Positions 8,447 through 16,284 of a stretch of DNA of 16,406 bases are shown here, in pieces; position 1 is the stretch's first letter; each line of letters opens with the position of its first letter. This DNA is from Dunaliella salina (taxonomy: Eukaryota; Chlorophyta; Chlorophyceae; Chlamydomonadales; Dunaliellaceae), in contig MU070387.1 of the NCBI GenBank assembly GCA_002284615.2, forward strand, positions 1 to 16,406, written 5' to 3'. Position numbers and translations under genes: made by a program. A model generated the notes under the pieces. The model saw only the letters and a list, made by a program, of their open reading frames with translations. It did not search any database and was not told the origin of the DNA.

Positions 8447-9151
8447 CTGCATGCAGGTATAAAGTTTGCTTGTGCTTGTTTGGGGAGCAAGACTCGAGGC
8501 AACATATTTGTCAATGCTATTCAGCTTGGTATGGCTCTGAATTAATCCATGAACATATGATTGCTGGAGGATAAGACTGTCAGCCAAAGCAAGCTGGAAC
8601 TCCAGACAAAGTTGGCTGTATGAAAGGCAAGCTATTTGTCTGCTTTACCTGGCTTTACTAAAAATTTCAGGACACAGAGGCTTGCTCAACGTTCATAAAT
8701 ATTCAAAGGGGGTACAAATCCAGGCTACAGACCTGATAACAAGGATGATCATAGTCTGTTGAGTACTGTGGAGCTTTTCCTGCATCACAAGCGCGTCAAG
8801 TTTCTGCTTCTGCGTGAATTCCTAGCATCTAATAAAAAATGCCTGCAATAAGACGAAGCCATCCTGTAGAGGCTGCAGATCTCATCAATGAACATCAGTA
8901 AAACCTGGCGTCAATAAATGAATCAAGAATTAGACAACTGTGAACGCTCTCTAAGGCTGTGACTCATGCATGCACACTCAACTAGGTTAACTAGTTCTAG
9001 CTGACGGCACAGATCTGTCAGTTTATCAACACAGGACAAGGAAGGGCCGCCAATCATAACCGTCTCCAAATGGAGGAGATATTGACCAGTTGCAATAATT
9101 CACTGCAGCATCATCAACCAACGAGCAAGCATGCGCAATGAAAATACAAAC
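8447..9151. other. No gene recognised
   Basis: About 700 bp of unique-looking sequence with stops in all frames and no repeat copy that I can match inside the window. It could be intron or downstream region of the gene model at 9152-9763. Confidence 0.35.
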
Positions 9152-9763
9152 CTGGATACAGAGGATGGACTTCAAGGCATCCCGGGCTTCATTGAATATC
9201 AAATACACATTATCTACCATGCACTGGGTGTAAAAACACCCTACTACATCACGCTGATGATCATGATCCAATAACATGGAATACCCACATTCGCTACAAG
9301 TACGTTCGCTCTGGGTAATTGGGCCAGTATGACATTTCAAGAAATCATGGAATCCCGCAAACTTTTTAGCCCATCACCCAGGGAATCATACCCACATACT
9401 CTCAAAGAATGTGTGCTCCGGGTAGCTGGGCAAGTATGGCATTTCCCCTGGAGTGATCTGCACAATTTCATCCCAGGATCTGGTCCTCCCCTGCTCAACT
9501 TTATCTCCTTTATCTCCAGCACCTGAGGTGTCCTTCGCCCCAACAGTGCTTGATGCACTCAGATCAGCTCCATCTTGAGCACCTCCTGCCACGCTGCCTT
9601 TGCTGCTGCTTGAAGATGCCATGTGTGTGTGTTGCAGAGAGTGTGGAGTAGCAGTTGCTGGCTCTGGCACACTTGCGCCTGCTGGGGCTGATGCTGATGG
9701 CTTACTGCTGTCAAAATGCGCGATGCGCCCCTTCCCTGGCTGTGCAGCAGTTGCTGATGCCAT
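9152..9763 (-). CDS. Candidate two-exon gene fragment, function unknown
   Basis: Exon 1 (9763-9392) starts at an ATG in good plant context (AGCATGGC) and encodes MASATAAQPGKGRIAHF, a long Ser/Ala/Pro/Gly-rich low-complexity stretch, then RSWDEIVQITPGEMPYLPS and YPEHTFFESMW. It ends at TGG followed by GTATGA, a good donor. An acceptor TTTTTACACCCAG allows exon 2 (9223-9152), 72 nt, in the same phase, coding MVDNVYLIFNEARDALKSIL and ending CAG before GTTTGT, a second good donor. The 168-nt intron (9391-9224) is therefore plausible. Further exons are not resolved. The Pro/aromatic stretch after the low-complexity linker is weakly reminiscent of the C-terminus of TAF8-type proteins, but I do not rely on that. 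Whether this is an active gene or a fragment is open. Confidence 0.45.
9277..9445 (-). repeat. Tandem duplication of exon 1 end and splice donor
   Basis: The segments 9381-9445 and 9277-9338 are about 107 bp apart and clearly related: GAAATGCCATACTTGCCCAG against GAAATGTCATACTGGCCCAA, ending GTGGGTATGATTCC against GTGGGTATTCC on the minus strand. The second copy, inside the proposed intron, translates to EMSYWPNYPERTYL followed by a stop. Confidence 0.75.
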
Positions 9764-10029
9764 GCTGCTCCAATCCCACACCTTCCTGTGTATCAAACCA
9801 GGTTTTTGCTGGTATGCTAACCAAAACCAAAGGAAGAGAGAGAAGTGTGGAGGAAAACACAGAGGCAGTCAGAGCACTCCTTACAGCAATCAAGGACAAG
9901 GTAAGGTAAGGCAAGGTTACATCGCTATATCTGCCTACAAGGGCAGCTGAGCGGAAGCACAGACCTGAGACTAGACAAGTCTGAAAAGAGAGCTTGTATA
10001 TGGAGGCGTCAACTGATAAAGGACAAGAA
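9764..10029. other. No gene recognised; possible 5' flank of the 9152-9763 model
   Basis: Contains CAAGGTAAGGTAAGGCAAGG around 9896-9916 and no convincing coding stretch. On the minus strand this would be the upstream region or 5' untranslated exon of the adjacent gene model. Confidence 0.3.
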
Positions 10030-10506
10030 GGTCCATTTTTCCCTTTCCTGTTTGAGCTCCTTCTCTTGTATGAACATGCTTTTGTTAAGGGTTCTTCCCT
10101 TAATGCACGTGGCCTTTGGCTTGCGTAGTCTTTTCTTTTCTTTCTTTTCTTTTCTGAACAGGCTAGCAGTCATTTGGAGGCCTTCTTTGCTGTGGCCTGT
10201 AACCTGTAGGCACAGTTTTCCCTTTTCTGTTTGAGCTCCTTTTCTTGAATGAACAGGCCAGCAGTCATTTGGAGGCCTTCTTTGCTGTGACCTGTAACCT
10301 GTAGGAACATTTTTCCCTATATCTGTCTGAGCTCCTTTTCTTGTATGAACGGGCTAGCAGTCATTTGGAGGTCTTCTTTGCTGTGACCTGTAACCTGTAG
10401 GCACATTTTTCCTATTTCTGTTTGAGCCCCTATTCTTGTGAATTGCACAGGCCAGCAATCATTTGGAGGCCTTCTTTGCTGTGACCTGTAACCTGTAGGA
10501 ACATCG
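10030..10506 (+). repeat. Tandem repeat, about 97-bp unit, four copies
   Basis: The word CATTTGGAGG starts at 10171, 10265, 10362 and 10460, a period of 94-98 bp. Each unit reads TTTTCCC..CTGTTTGAGCTCC, TTGTATGAAC, GGCCAGCAGTCATTTGGAGG, CTTCTTTGCTGTGACCTGTA. The first unit is split by a family B retroposon. No conserved spacer-repeat pattern, so it is not CRISPR-like. Confidence 0.88.
10071..10160 (+). mobile_element. Family B short retroposon inserted into the tandem repeat
   Basis: Insert 10077-10154 (78 bp) between TGAACA copies at 10071-10076 and 10155-10160. The neighbouring repeat units read straight from TGAACA into GGCCAGCAG, which shows the empty site. The insert has CCCTTAATGCACGTGGCC and TTGGCTTGCGTAGTCTTTTC followed by TTTTC-type repeats. 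Confidence 0.85.
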
Positions 10507-10652
10507 GCTCAAAGGGCTTGGGTCCTCCTTCAACAGAATACAGGGGGAAAAATCATCTGGCTCAGTGCGAAGTTTTGTGATCCAAGGGTGCAAAAGCCCA
10601 AGACGTCAAGGTACTCGGAAGTCTTACTAACAGCAAGCTCACGGGATGATGC

Positions 10653-10737
10653 TTTGCAACTTCTGTTAGGGGTTATTCCCTTAATGCACGCGGCCCTTGG
10701 CTTGCGTAGACTTTTCTTTTTCTTTTTCTTTTGCAAC
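10653..10737 (+). mobile_element. Family B short retroposon with target duplication
   Basis: Insert 10661-10729 (69 bp) between TTTGCAAC at 10653-10660 and 10730-10737. Core CCCTTAATGCACGCGGCCC, then TTGGCTTGCGTAGACTTTTC and a T-rich tail. Confidence 0.82.
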
Positions 10738-11011
10738 GTACCTGCAAGCGCTGGTATTATGAGCAGAAACGAGATCATGCACAGGGTCACACAGGCCTGC
10801 GCCCAAAAAAAAAATCATGCACAGAACCAATTAGATCTGCATGCAGCCAATGGCGATGCGTTGGAAAGGGGGTGAGCTGTCATGCTCAAGATAATGCAAT
10901 GTGAGAAATACTGATGCGAAATTGATGCAACACCAAATGGGCACGTCAAAGAATTCTTTATTTAGCACTTCCTTGCATGCAACGAATGGGTTGCAGGAAA
11001 TGTGATCTTGA
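10738..11011. other. No gene recognised
   Basis: Short open stretches only; an A run at 10804-10814 and two copies of ATCATGCACAG (10774 and 10815). Confidence 0.3.
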
Positions 11012-11063
11012 GTTCTGTCACAAAGAAAGAAAAGAAAAATTTTGTAGGCAGAGAAACTCTTCC
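11012..11063 (-). mobile_element. Family C short retroposon, 3' fragment
   Basis: On the minus strand it reads GTTTCTCTGCCTACAAAATT and then a TTTTCTTTTCTTTC tail, matching the 3' end of the family C copy at 14856-15026. No target duplication found. Confidence 0.5.
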
Positions 11064-11450
11064 ATAGAGACAGTGTGCTGTGTCGTGAGTGTGCTACAGG
11101 GCAATTGAGTTTGCCTGACAATGGCATCATCCTTCTGGGCAATTTAGATGCTTGAAAATGGTATCATCCTTCTGATGCACAGCTGGGGCTTTTTTGAGAG
11201 GGCTTGACGTTCAGCACTTGCAGCAATACCATCTTGTTGTATTGGTGTAGATTCAGTTGAGAGCCCCTGTGTTAGGAAGCTCTCCTGACGCATGGAGGGG
11301 GAAGATGGCAGTGACAAGCCATCTCAGTGCATGATTTCAGTAAAAATGCACATGGCGAGCCTTGTAAAGCCCAGTTGTCAAAAGCGTTGTCAACAAAAGG
11401 GTTACAGCCAGGCTGTCACTCTTAAAGCTGTGCCATATCTGTCTCGAGCT
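11064..11450. other. No gene recognised; small tandem duplication
   Basis: AATGGCATCATCCTTCTG at 11120 is repeated as AATGGTATCATCCTTCTG at 11157, about 37 bp apart. Nothing else stands out. Confidence 0.4.
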
Positions 11451-11545
11451 GTTGTTGTTGTTGTTGTTTACACTTGTTCATATAGGGATATAGTGATGTC
11501 CCAATAGAACTTGGAAAGAGACAAAAGAACACACACACAAGGCAG
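11451..11545 (-). mobile_element. 3' end of a non-LTR-type element with AAC tail (inverted copy)
   Basis: On the minus strand: TGTGTGTGTTCTTTTGTCTC, GTTCTATTGGGACATCAC, CCCTATATGAACAAGTGTAA, then (AAC)n. The same order occurs on the plus strand at 11890-12059. A conserved end followed by a trinucleotide tail is typical of some non-LTR retrotransposons and their SINEs. Confidence 0.62.
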
Positions 11546-11889
11546 GAGCTGCAAGCGCCTGCCAAACCGCTTGTCGCTGTGCACCACAAGCATGTTGGCA
11601 TGTTTCCAGGCCGCTAGGAGCCTCAGCTGCTGAAATTTTCAAGCCTCAGGGTTCGTGCTTTGCAGACTCTCTTCTGAAGCGTGAGTTTTCTCACTCTAGG
11701 AATCAGTTTGCTTTCAAGCTTTCATGGCTGTAGCATTAGACGTTAATCTCAGGCTCCCCAGTCCACTGGCTGGGTAAATGAACTTTGCCAATGTCTCCCT
11801 TTCAGGAGGCTGCCTATTTTCTCTCTAGCTACCCTTGCCCTGTACATACATCCAAAATGTTTGCTTCATACCTCCGTTTAAGAAGTCAT
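11546..11889. other. Segment between the inverted element ends; no gene recognised
   Basis: No homology to either arm and no convincing coding sequence. Part of 11780-11889 could be body of the plus-strand element. Confidence 0.3.
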
Positions 11890-12002
11890 ACCTTTGTCCT
11901 GTGTGTGTTCTTTATCTCCTGCCTTTGTTCTACTGTGACATTGCAATGTCCCTATAATGAACTTGTGTAACAACAACAACAAAAACAACAAAAACAACAA
12001 CG

Positions 12003-12059
<57 letters not shown>
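11890..12059 (+). mobile_element. 3' end of a non-LTR-type element with long AAC tail
   Basis: Contains TGTGTGTGTTCTTTATCTCC, GTTCTACTGTGACATTGC and TGTCCCTATAATGAACTTGT, then (AAC)n with a few AAA or GAC interruptions from 11969 to 12059. It matches the inverted copy at 11451-11545. The 5' extent is unknown. The reading frames through the tail (poly-Asn on plus, poly-Leu on minus) are products of the repeat. Confidence 0.68.
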
Positions 12060-12432
12060 TTGAACCTCCTTTACTCAACAACATCTGGTCATGGGATGTA
12101 CAGACGCTGCTCTGGCTGCGTGATGTTCTTGAGCTGACAGCTTACGCAGTCATAAATGAGGGTGCAGAGAAAGAAAGATTATTGCTTGCCTTCACTCTTG
12201 CCCTCCTCTTCACTTGCTTTTATTCCTCCTCTTCTCGTGGAAAAGATTTTCTCAACCCTCTCCTCTTCAGCCCATTTACCCCCTCCTGGCCCTAGAAAAA
12301 ATGGCGGTGGAGAGTGTGAGAGGGACATCATGAGCGGCCAGCAACATACAAGACAAACTTCCAGGTTCCCTTAAGCTTGGCTCTTGGCTTGACATGCTTT
12401 GTTTAGAAGGCTTGAGGGCCCTTTGGCGCCTG
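12060..12432. other. No gene recognised
   Basis: A plus-strand open stretch (12063-12295) follows the AAC tail and would encode a hydrophobic Leu/Phe-rich peptide, without start codon outside the repeat and without motif. I do not call it. Confidence 0.3.
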
Positions 12433-12600
12433 TCAAAGACTGTTGGCTTGCAAGTCAAAGACCGTTGAGCTTGCAAGTCGAAGGAGACCATTAGCTTGCA
12501 ACTCAAATAAGACTGTTTAGCTTGCATATTGAAAACTGTTAAGTTGCAACTTAAAGAAGACCGTTAGCTTGCAAGTTGAAGAAGACAGTTTAACTTACAA
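12433..12600. repeat. Degenerate minisatellite, 22-26 bp unit, seven copies
   Basis: Unit close to TCAAAGACCGTTAGCTTGCA, starting near 12433, 12455, 12478, 12503, 12529, 12551 and 12576. Copies differ by small indels and substitutions, so the array is old. Confidence 0.75.
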
Positions 12601-12669
12601 GACTGTTTCCTTAACTAATGCAGCTTTTTGGTAAATACTGAACATTCTGTCTTTGTTTCATTTCTGTCT

Positions 12670-12731
12670 TTGTTTCTTTTAAAGAAAAGAAAAAAGGTAT
12701 GAAAAGTCTACGCAAGCCAAAAACTTGTTTC
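12670..12731 (-). mobile_element. Family B retroposon, very short 3' fragment in the minisatellite
   Basis: Insert 12677-12724 (48 bp) between TTGTTTC at 12670-12676 and 12725-12731. On the minus strand it ends GGCTTGCGTAGACTTTTC with a T-rich tail. The target word is part of the minisatellite unit, so the duplication could be chance. Confidence 0.5.
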
Positions 12732-12745
12732 ATGGACTTTATGTT

Positions 12746-12897
12746 TTTGTTTCAAAGGAAGAGGAAAAGGAAAAGCTACGCAAGCGGGACTAGCCCGCAA
12801 GCACCACAGGGGAACGACCTTAGCACCGAGAAGGGCCCACCTTATCGAACCCCTACAAAATCGATCCCACGACCTCCACGTTCCTTTTGTTTGTTTC
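12746..12897 (-). mobile_element. Family A tRNA-derived SINE, 5'-truncated copy in the minisatellite
   Basis: Insert about 12754-12889 between TTTGTTTC copies at 12746-12753 and 12890-12897, a word of the minisatellite. On the minus strand it holds GGAGGTCGTGGGATCGATT (the tRNA T-arm region), GTGCTAAGGTCGTTCCCC, and the end CCGCTTGCGTAGCTTTTCC. It lacks about 40 bp of the 5' end seen at 7220-7385. Confidence 0.72.
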
Positions 12898-13375
12898 CTT
12901 CCTGTCTTTGCTTCATTTACGTCTTTGCTTCATTTACGTCTTTGTTTTATCTATGTCTTTGTTTCATTCCTGCCTTTGCTTCATTTACGCCTTTGCTTCA
13001 TTTGCGTCTTTGCTTCATTTACGTCTTTGTTTAATCTATGTCTTTGTTTCATTCCTGTCTTTGCTTCATTTACGTCTTTGTTTAATCTATGCCTTTGTCA
13101 TTTATGCCTTTGCTTCATTTACGTCTTTGTTTAATCTATGTCTTTATTTCATTCCTGTATTTGCTTCACTTACGTCTTTGCTTCATTTACGTCTTTGTTT
13201 AACCTATGTCTTTGTTTCATTTCTGTCTGTTTCGTTCCTCTTTGTTTCATTCATGTATTTGTTTCATTTTCCTGTCCTATCTCCCCCCCTTGCCCTCCTC
13301 TTTCCCCTTCTCTCGTTGATATGAATCCAAAAGAGAATGCTGGTTCACATGCTATCCTTTAAATATCTGGTCGCT

Positions 13376-14288
13376 TCACTCCATACCTGCGCACTCAGAT
13401 CTGAGGACGGCGACAGCGGCAGGATGGCAGCCAGGCACACACAGGCGCATGTCTTCAAAGTGGTTCACTTGATGTGCGACCATCCACAGCCCCACGGATG
13501 TGTCTGTCGGGCAGGGCATGTGGACATTATGCGCGTTTACAAGGTGAACGCCAGTGCCAGATCCAGGCAGCAGATGTTGCAGGACAATTCCCTTTGAAGG
13601 AAGATGCATGGTGCCTTAGAAGACTGGACACCACTAAAGCAGGATTCATTATCCCTTCATGTGGCCATTGGTGGTTGGAGTGGCCTTTTTCCCCCTAACT
13701 ATAATCTCAGCACCCAGAACACCGTTTTGCTCTCCCACGTAGATACATTCCAAAAGCGCATGCAAGCATGTGTTAGATGCCCAACAGTAAACAGGAACCA
13801 AGGACCAAGTCACTTCACCATTAGCAAGCAATCTCAGGTTCTCATGGTTTTTGGCAATGGCCTCTGCAGGTCCCAAAAGCACATCAGGATGCAAGGATAT
13901 CTCACATTCCCAACAGTGAGCAGGAACCACGGGCAAGTCACCTTCATTCGCAAGCAGTCTCAGGTTCTCATGGTTTTTGGCAATGACCTCTGCGACAACG
14001 CGGCCACTGATCCCATAGACAGAGCCATAGGCATGCATGTAGTACCTGCGTCATATGTTTATGCGGTACGAGTGGCTCATTTGGGCATGTCAAGCCCTTT
14101 GACTAATTGACCAACCTGTCTAAAATCCCTGACATGGCAAACATGTAGAACGCCTCTTCAAGTTCTTGTTTCAGAATTGGTTGTAGTAAGAAAATTGCTG
14201 CAATCAAAAATGCCACAAAGCAAACCAAAAAAATCCATTTCCATGTGCACTTTTCAAGACTGCTCAGGCATCCAACCTTTATGCTCAT
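13376..14288 (-). pseudogene. Armadillo-like, membrane-anchored protein gene fragment (exons)
   Basis: Exon 1 (14288-14116) begins with an ATG in AACCATGAG context. It encodes MSIKVGCLSSLEKCTWKW, a hydrophobic segment at residues 18-39 that should span a membrane, and an amphipathic stretch, ending GACAG before GTTGGT. A 70-nt intron (14115-14046, GT..CAG) joins in phase to exon 2 (from 14045). Exon 2 carries two 42-residue repeats with IAKNHENLRLLAN in each; length and the IA-x-N-x-EN pattern fit armadillo repeats, helical modules for protein binding. A third similar unit, GLWMVAHQVNHFEDMRLCV then GCHPAAVAVL, lies at about 13480-13385 and ends at CAG before GTATGG, a good donor. The join between exon 2 and this part is not resolved; a stop at 13649-13651 separates them, and a minisatellite follows. 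Called as fragment or pseudogene; an intact gene with unseen introns is possible. Confidence 0.45.
13749..13998 (-). repeat. Tandem duplication of one armadillo-like repeat, 126-bp period
   Basis: Two units starting near 13749 and 13871 share TCTCAGGTTCTCATGG and TTTTTGGCAATG with a spacing of 126 bp, which is exactly 42 codons. Nucleotide identity is high over the IAKNHENLRLLAN codons (minus strand) and lower elsewhere. Confidence 0.8.
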
Positions 14289-14845
14289 GGTTTTGACATT
14301 GCACCGAGAGGACCCTATAAGCTATTACCTCAAAACCACTTACACACTGAGGTGATACTGTTGATTGTATGAAAGTGATGTTTGAGCGTACTCAGAATTT
14401 GTGTCACTGTGTAGCAAAAATTTGAAAGCTCTCTGAGGAAATGCACTGCGCAAAGACTGTCTGCAGAGGAAACCACACTCACGTGTTGCCAAGCAGGTCA
14501 TGCTGTGGCTCATGCCAACGTGCTCCTGGCTCAGTGAAGACGACACCATGCTTCATACATCCCACATACTCTGGCAGGGAGGCAGGAAAAGAAACAAGTA
14601 TGCTTGCTGTTTGGCTGCATGCATTTAAAAAAGAACCAAAGTCCCTGCTGCTCCGGCAAGCAGGAGCTTGAAGAAGGGTTTTGTCTGAGAACATCGAACA
14701 TAGAAGCACATGACTTGCCCGCACATAATTTCATGAGGTAGCGTGCCATGTTTCATGGGCCCATCACACTCGTGAGCACAAGGAAAAAGCAATTGTGGTG
14801 CTATTTTGCAGCAGATTTTTGGCACCTCAAACACTGTACAGGCAT
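14289..14845. other. No gene recognised; upstream of the armadillo-like fragment
   Basis: On the minus strand this is the promoter side of the 14288 start codon. Open stretches of 70-80 codons exist but overlap each other and show no motif. Confidence 0.3.
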
Positions 14846-15036
14846 GGTGTCAGAAAGAAAGAAAAGAAAAGAAAACCTACGTAGGCAGAGAAACCCTCCC
14901 TACATCAATTAAGGAAAAGGGGCCACATAGGTGCGCAGACCGTATGACCCCCCCACCACAAAGTTCAGATTGAGAGAAGCACACAAGCAGAGAAAGAGGA
15001 CAGGTTCAGCAACGGAGAGCAGGAAAGGTGTCAGAA
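14846..15036 (-). mobile_element. Family C retroposon, full-length copy with target duplication
   Basis: Insert 14856-15026 (171 bp) between GGTGTCAGAA at 14846-14855 and 15027-15036. On the minus strand it starts CTTTCCTGCTCTCCGTTGC, contains TGGTGGGGGGGTCATACGG and CCTTAATTGATGTAGGG, and ends TCTCTGCCTACGTAGG before TTTTC repeats. No obvious tRNA-like part. The 3' end resembles those of families A and B. Confidence 0.68.
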
Positions 15037-15170
15037 AAGAAAAAGAAAACAAAAAAGAGAAAAGAAAAGTCTATGCAAGCCGAAGGCCGCGTGCATTAAG
15101 GTAAGGTCCCCTAACTAACAAGCTAGCAAGCTAGCAAGCTAGCAGATGTCTCACCAGAAAAGTGTCAGAA
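15028..15170 (-). mobile_element. Family B retroposon, longest copy, with target duplication
   Basis: Insert 15037-15161 (125 bp) between GTGTCAGAA at 15028-15036 and 15162-15170. On the minus strand: TTTTCTGGTGAGACATCTGC, three CTAGCTTG repeats, TTAGTTAGGGGACC, CCTTAATGCACGCGGCC, CTTGCATAGACTTTTC and a long T-rich tail. I see no pol III boxes, so a transcription source for the family is not apparent. Confidence 0.82.
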
Positions 15171-15700
15171 CCATATATGTCAACCGTATTTCAACATATT
15201 CAAGCATCCCACATATTTTGGCAAGCAGAAAAAAAAGTGGAAGCCAAGGTGAAAGGCGTTTATGCCATTGGGATGTAGCGCTTGAGACCCTCAAAGAAGC
15301 AACGTGTCATTATCGGCAGCTTTGAAAGGCAAGCAAATATTTCCTTCCAGAAGAAAGGTCTCCAAAATTGCAAAACATGAAACAGCTTTTTTGAGGCAAT
15401 CTGTCTATTTTCTCTTGGTTGATGTTGGGCAAGTTCCTCAGCCTGCGCCTTTTTCCTTTCCTTTCTTAAACTTTTCCCTCTTCCTCTCCACTTTGATTTT
15501 CCTATAAAAAAAGATCACGTGGCCTTGGGAACTCACTATCCAGGTGCCACATATATAAGGGAGGGAGTGGTAGCATTGGCAATCTGTATGAGCAATTTGA
15601 AATGAATGAGCAACCAAAATCCCAATATGCGAGTATTTCAAACTTGCGAGAGCTCTTAACAAACTCCATCAAGCAACACATCTTACACGCGTCTTTTTAC
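15171..15700. other. No gene recognised
   Basis: A pyrimidine-rich stretch at 15446-15500 and TATATAAGG at 15550 stand out. The latter could be a TATA box on the plus strand, but no gene follows within the window on that strand. Confidence 0.3.
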
Positions 15701-15839
15701 CTGCCCCCATGCGAGACCATTGCAGGGACGCAGCAACAAGACGCTGTGGCTGCAAGTACACATCATCATCCACCTGCTTTTGTGAAGCATGCAGCAATGC
15801 TTGCAACATGGTGTACTGCTGCAGGGCTGCAGCCATCAT
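15701..15839 (-). CDS. Candidate exon, function unknown
   Basis: From an ATG at 15839 the minus strand codes MMAAALQQYTMLQALLHASQ and then LQPQRLVAASLQWSRMGA, a helical, low-Cys composition unlike the surrounding noise. It ends GGGGGCAG before GTAAAAAG, a strong donor site. The frame is also open upstream to about 15905, so the exon may begin earlier. No family recognised; neighbours do not help. Confidence 0.3.
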
Positions 15840-15880
15840 AGGCGTGGTTGCATGTACACATTGGCCACTTACATATCTGA

Positions 15881-16230
15881 TTAGAAATGCAGGGTTATGT
15901 TCTCACATCTGTCCATGATGGTGTTTTGCGCTGAGCATGTCATGCACAATTCAATGTGCAGTTGGGTTAGAAACAATTTTGTCTTGGTCCAGGGCCAGGG
16001 TGTACGTTTCCATTCAAAGAGAGCAAGGAATTTGGAAGACAAAAAACAGTTGTGCAGGTTTGAGGCTGAGTGCAGAACATGCATATCATCAATGGGGCGG
16101 ACATTGAAGACCACGATGGCCAAAAATTCCAAGATTCCTTTTCCGCTGTCTCTGGAACGTGAAGTAAGGGACTGCACTACCTTGAGAATAGGACAAGCCA
16201 TGGCTTCTTTGACCCTTTCCTCGGATAAAA
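15881..16230 (-). CDS. Weak candidate exon, function unknown
   Basis: On the minus strand a frame open for more than 110 codons reads LSEERVKEAMACPILKVVQ, then SGKGILEFLAIVVFN, which looks like amphipathic helices and could be another armadillo-like stretch. The second half (after 16100) looks less protein-like. Splice sites are not clear. Kept because the helical part is better than random frames here; it may be spurious. Confidence 0.22.
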
Positions 16231-16284
16231 GTTATCCAAAAGCTAGCAAGTCAGAACTTTCTCACCTTGATGACCCAGCATGGC

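Larger units (their letters stand above)
12640..13265 (+). repeat. 17-bp minisatellite with 68-bp higher-order pattern, interrupted by two retroposons
   Basis: Basic unit close to GTCTTTGCTTCATTTAC (17 bp). Much of 12898-13220 follows a four-unit order, two CTTTGCTTCATTTACGT types, one CTTTGTTTAATCTATGT and one CTTTGTTTCATTCCTGT, about 68 bp. A few units lie left of the retroposons at 12640-12676 and 12732-12753, which shows one array split by insertions. Long open reading frames over it (up to 145 codons of Phe/Leu/Cys/Ser) come from the repeat. Confidence 0.88.

Noticed and set aside
9026..9340. Minus-strand frame with Cys pairs that looks like a zinc-binding protein
   Set aside because: Its Cys-rich start is the duplicated exon 1 end read in another frame; only the exon 2 part (9152-9223) has support from splice sites and phase.
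10030..10506. CRISPR-like array
   Set aside because: Units are about 97 bp and repeat over their whole length with no unique spacers; the context is eukaryotic.
11878..12295. Poly-Asn (plus) and poly-Leu (minus) proteins
   Set aside because: They are translations of the AAC repeat tail; starts and length depend on the repeat, and no motif lies outside it.
12699..13362. Phe/Leu/Cys-rich open reading frames up to 145 codons
   Set aside because: They are generated by the 17-bp minisatellite, which lacks stops in several frames.
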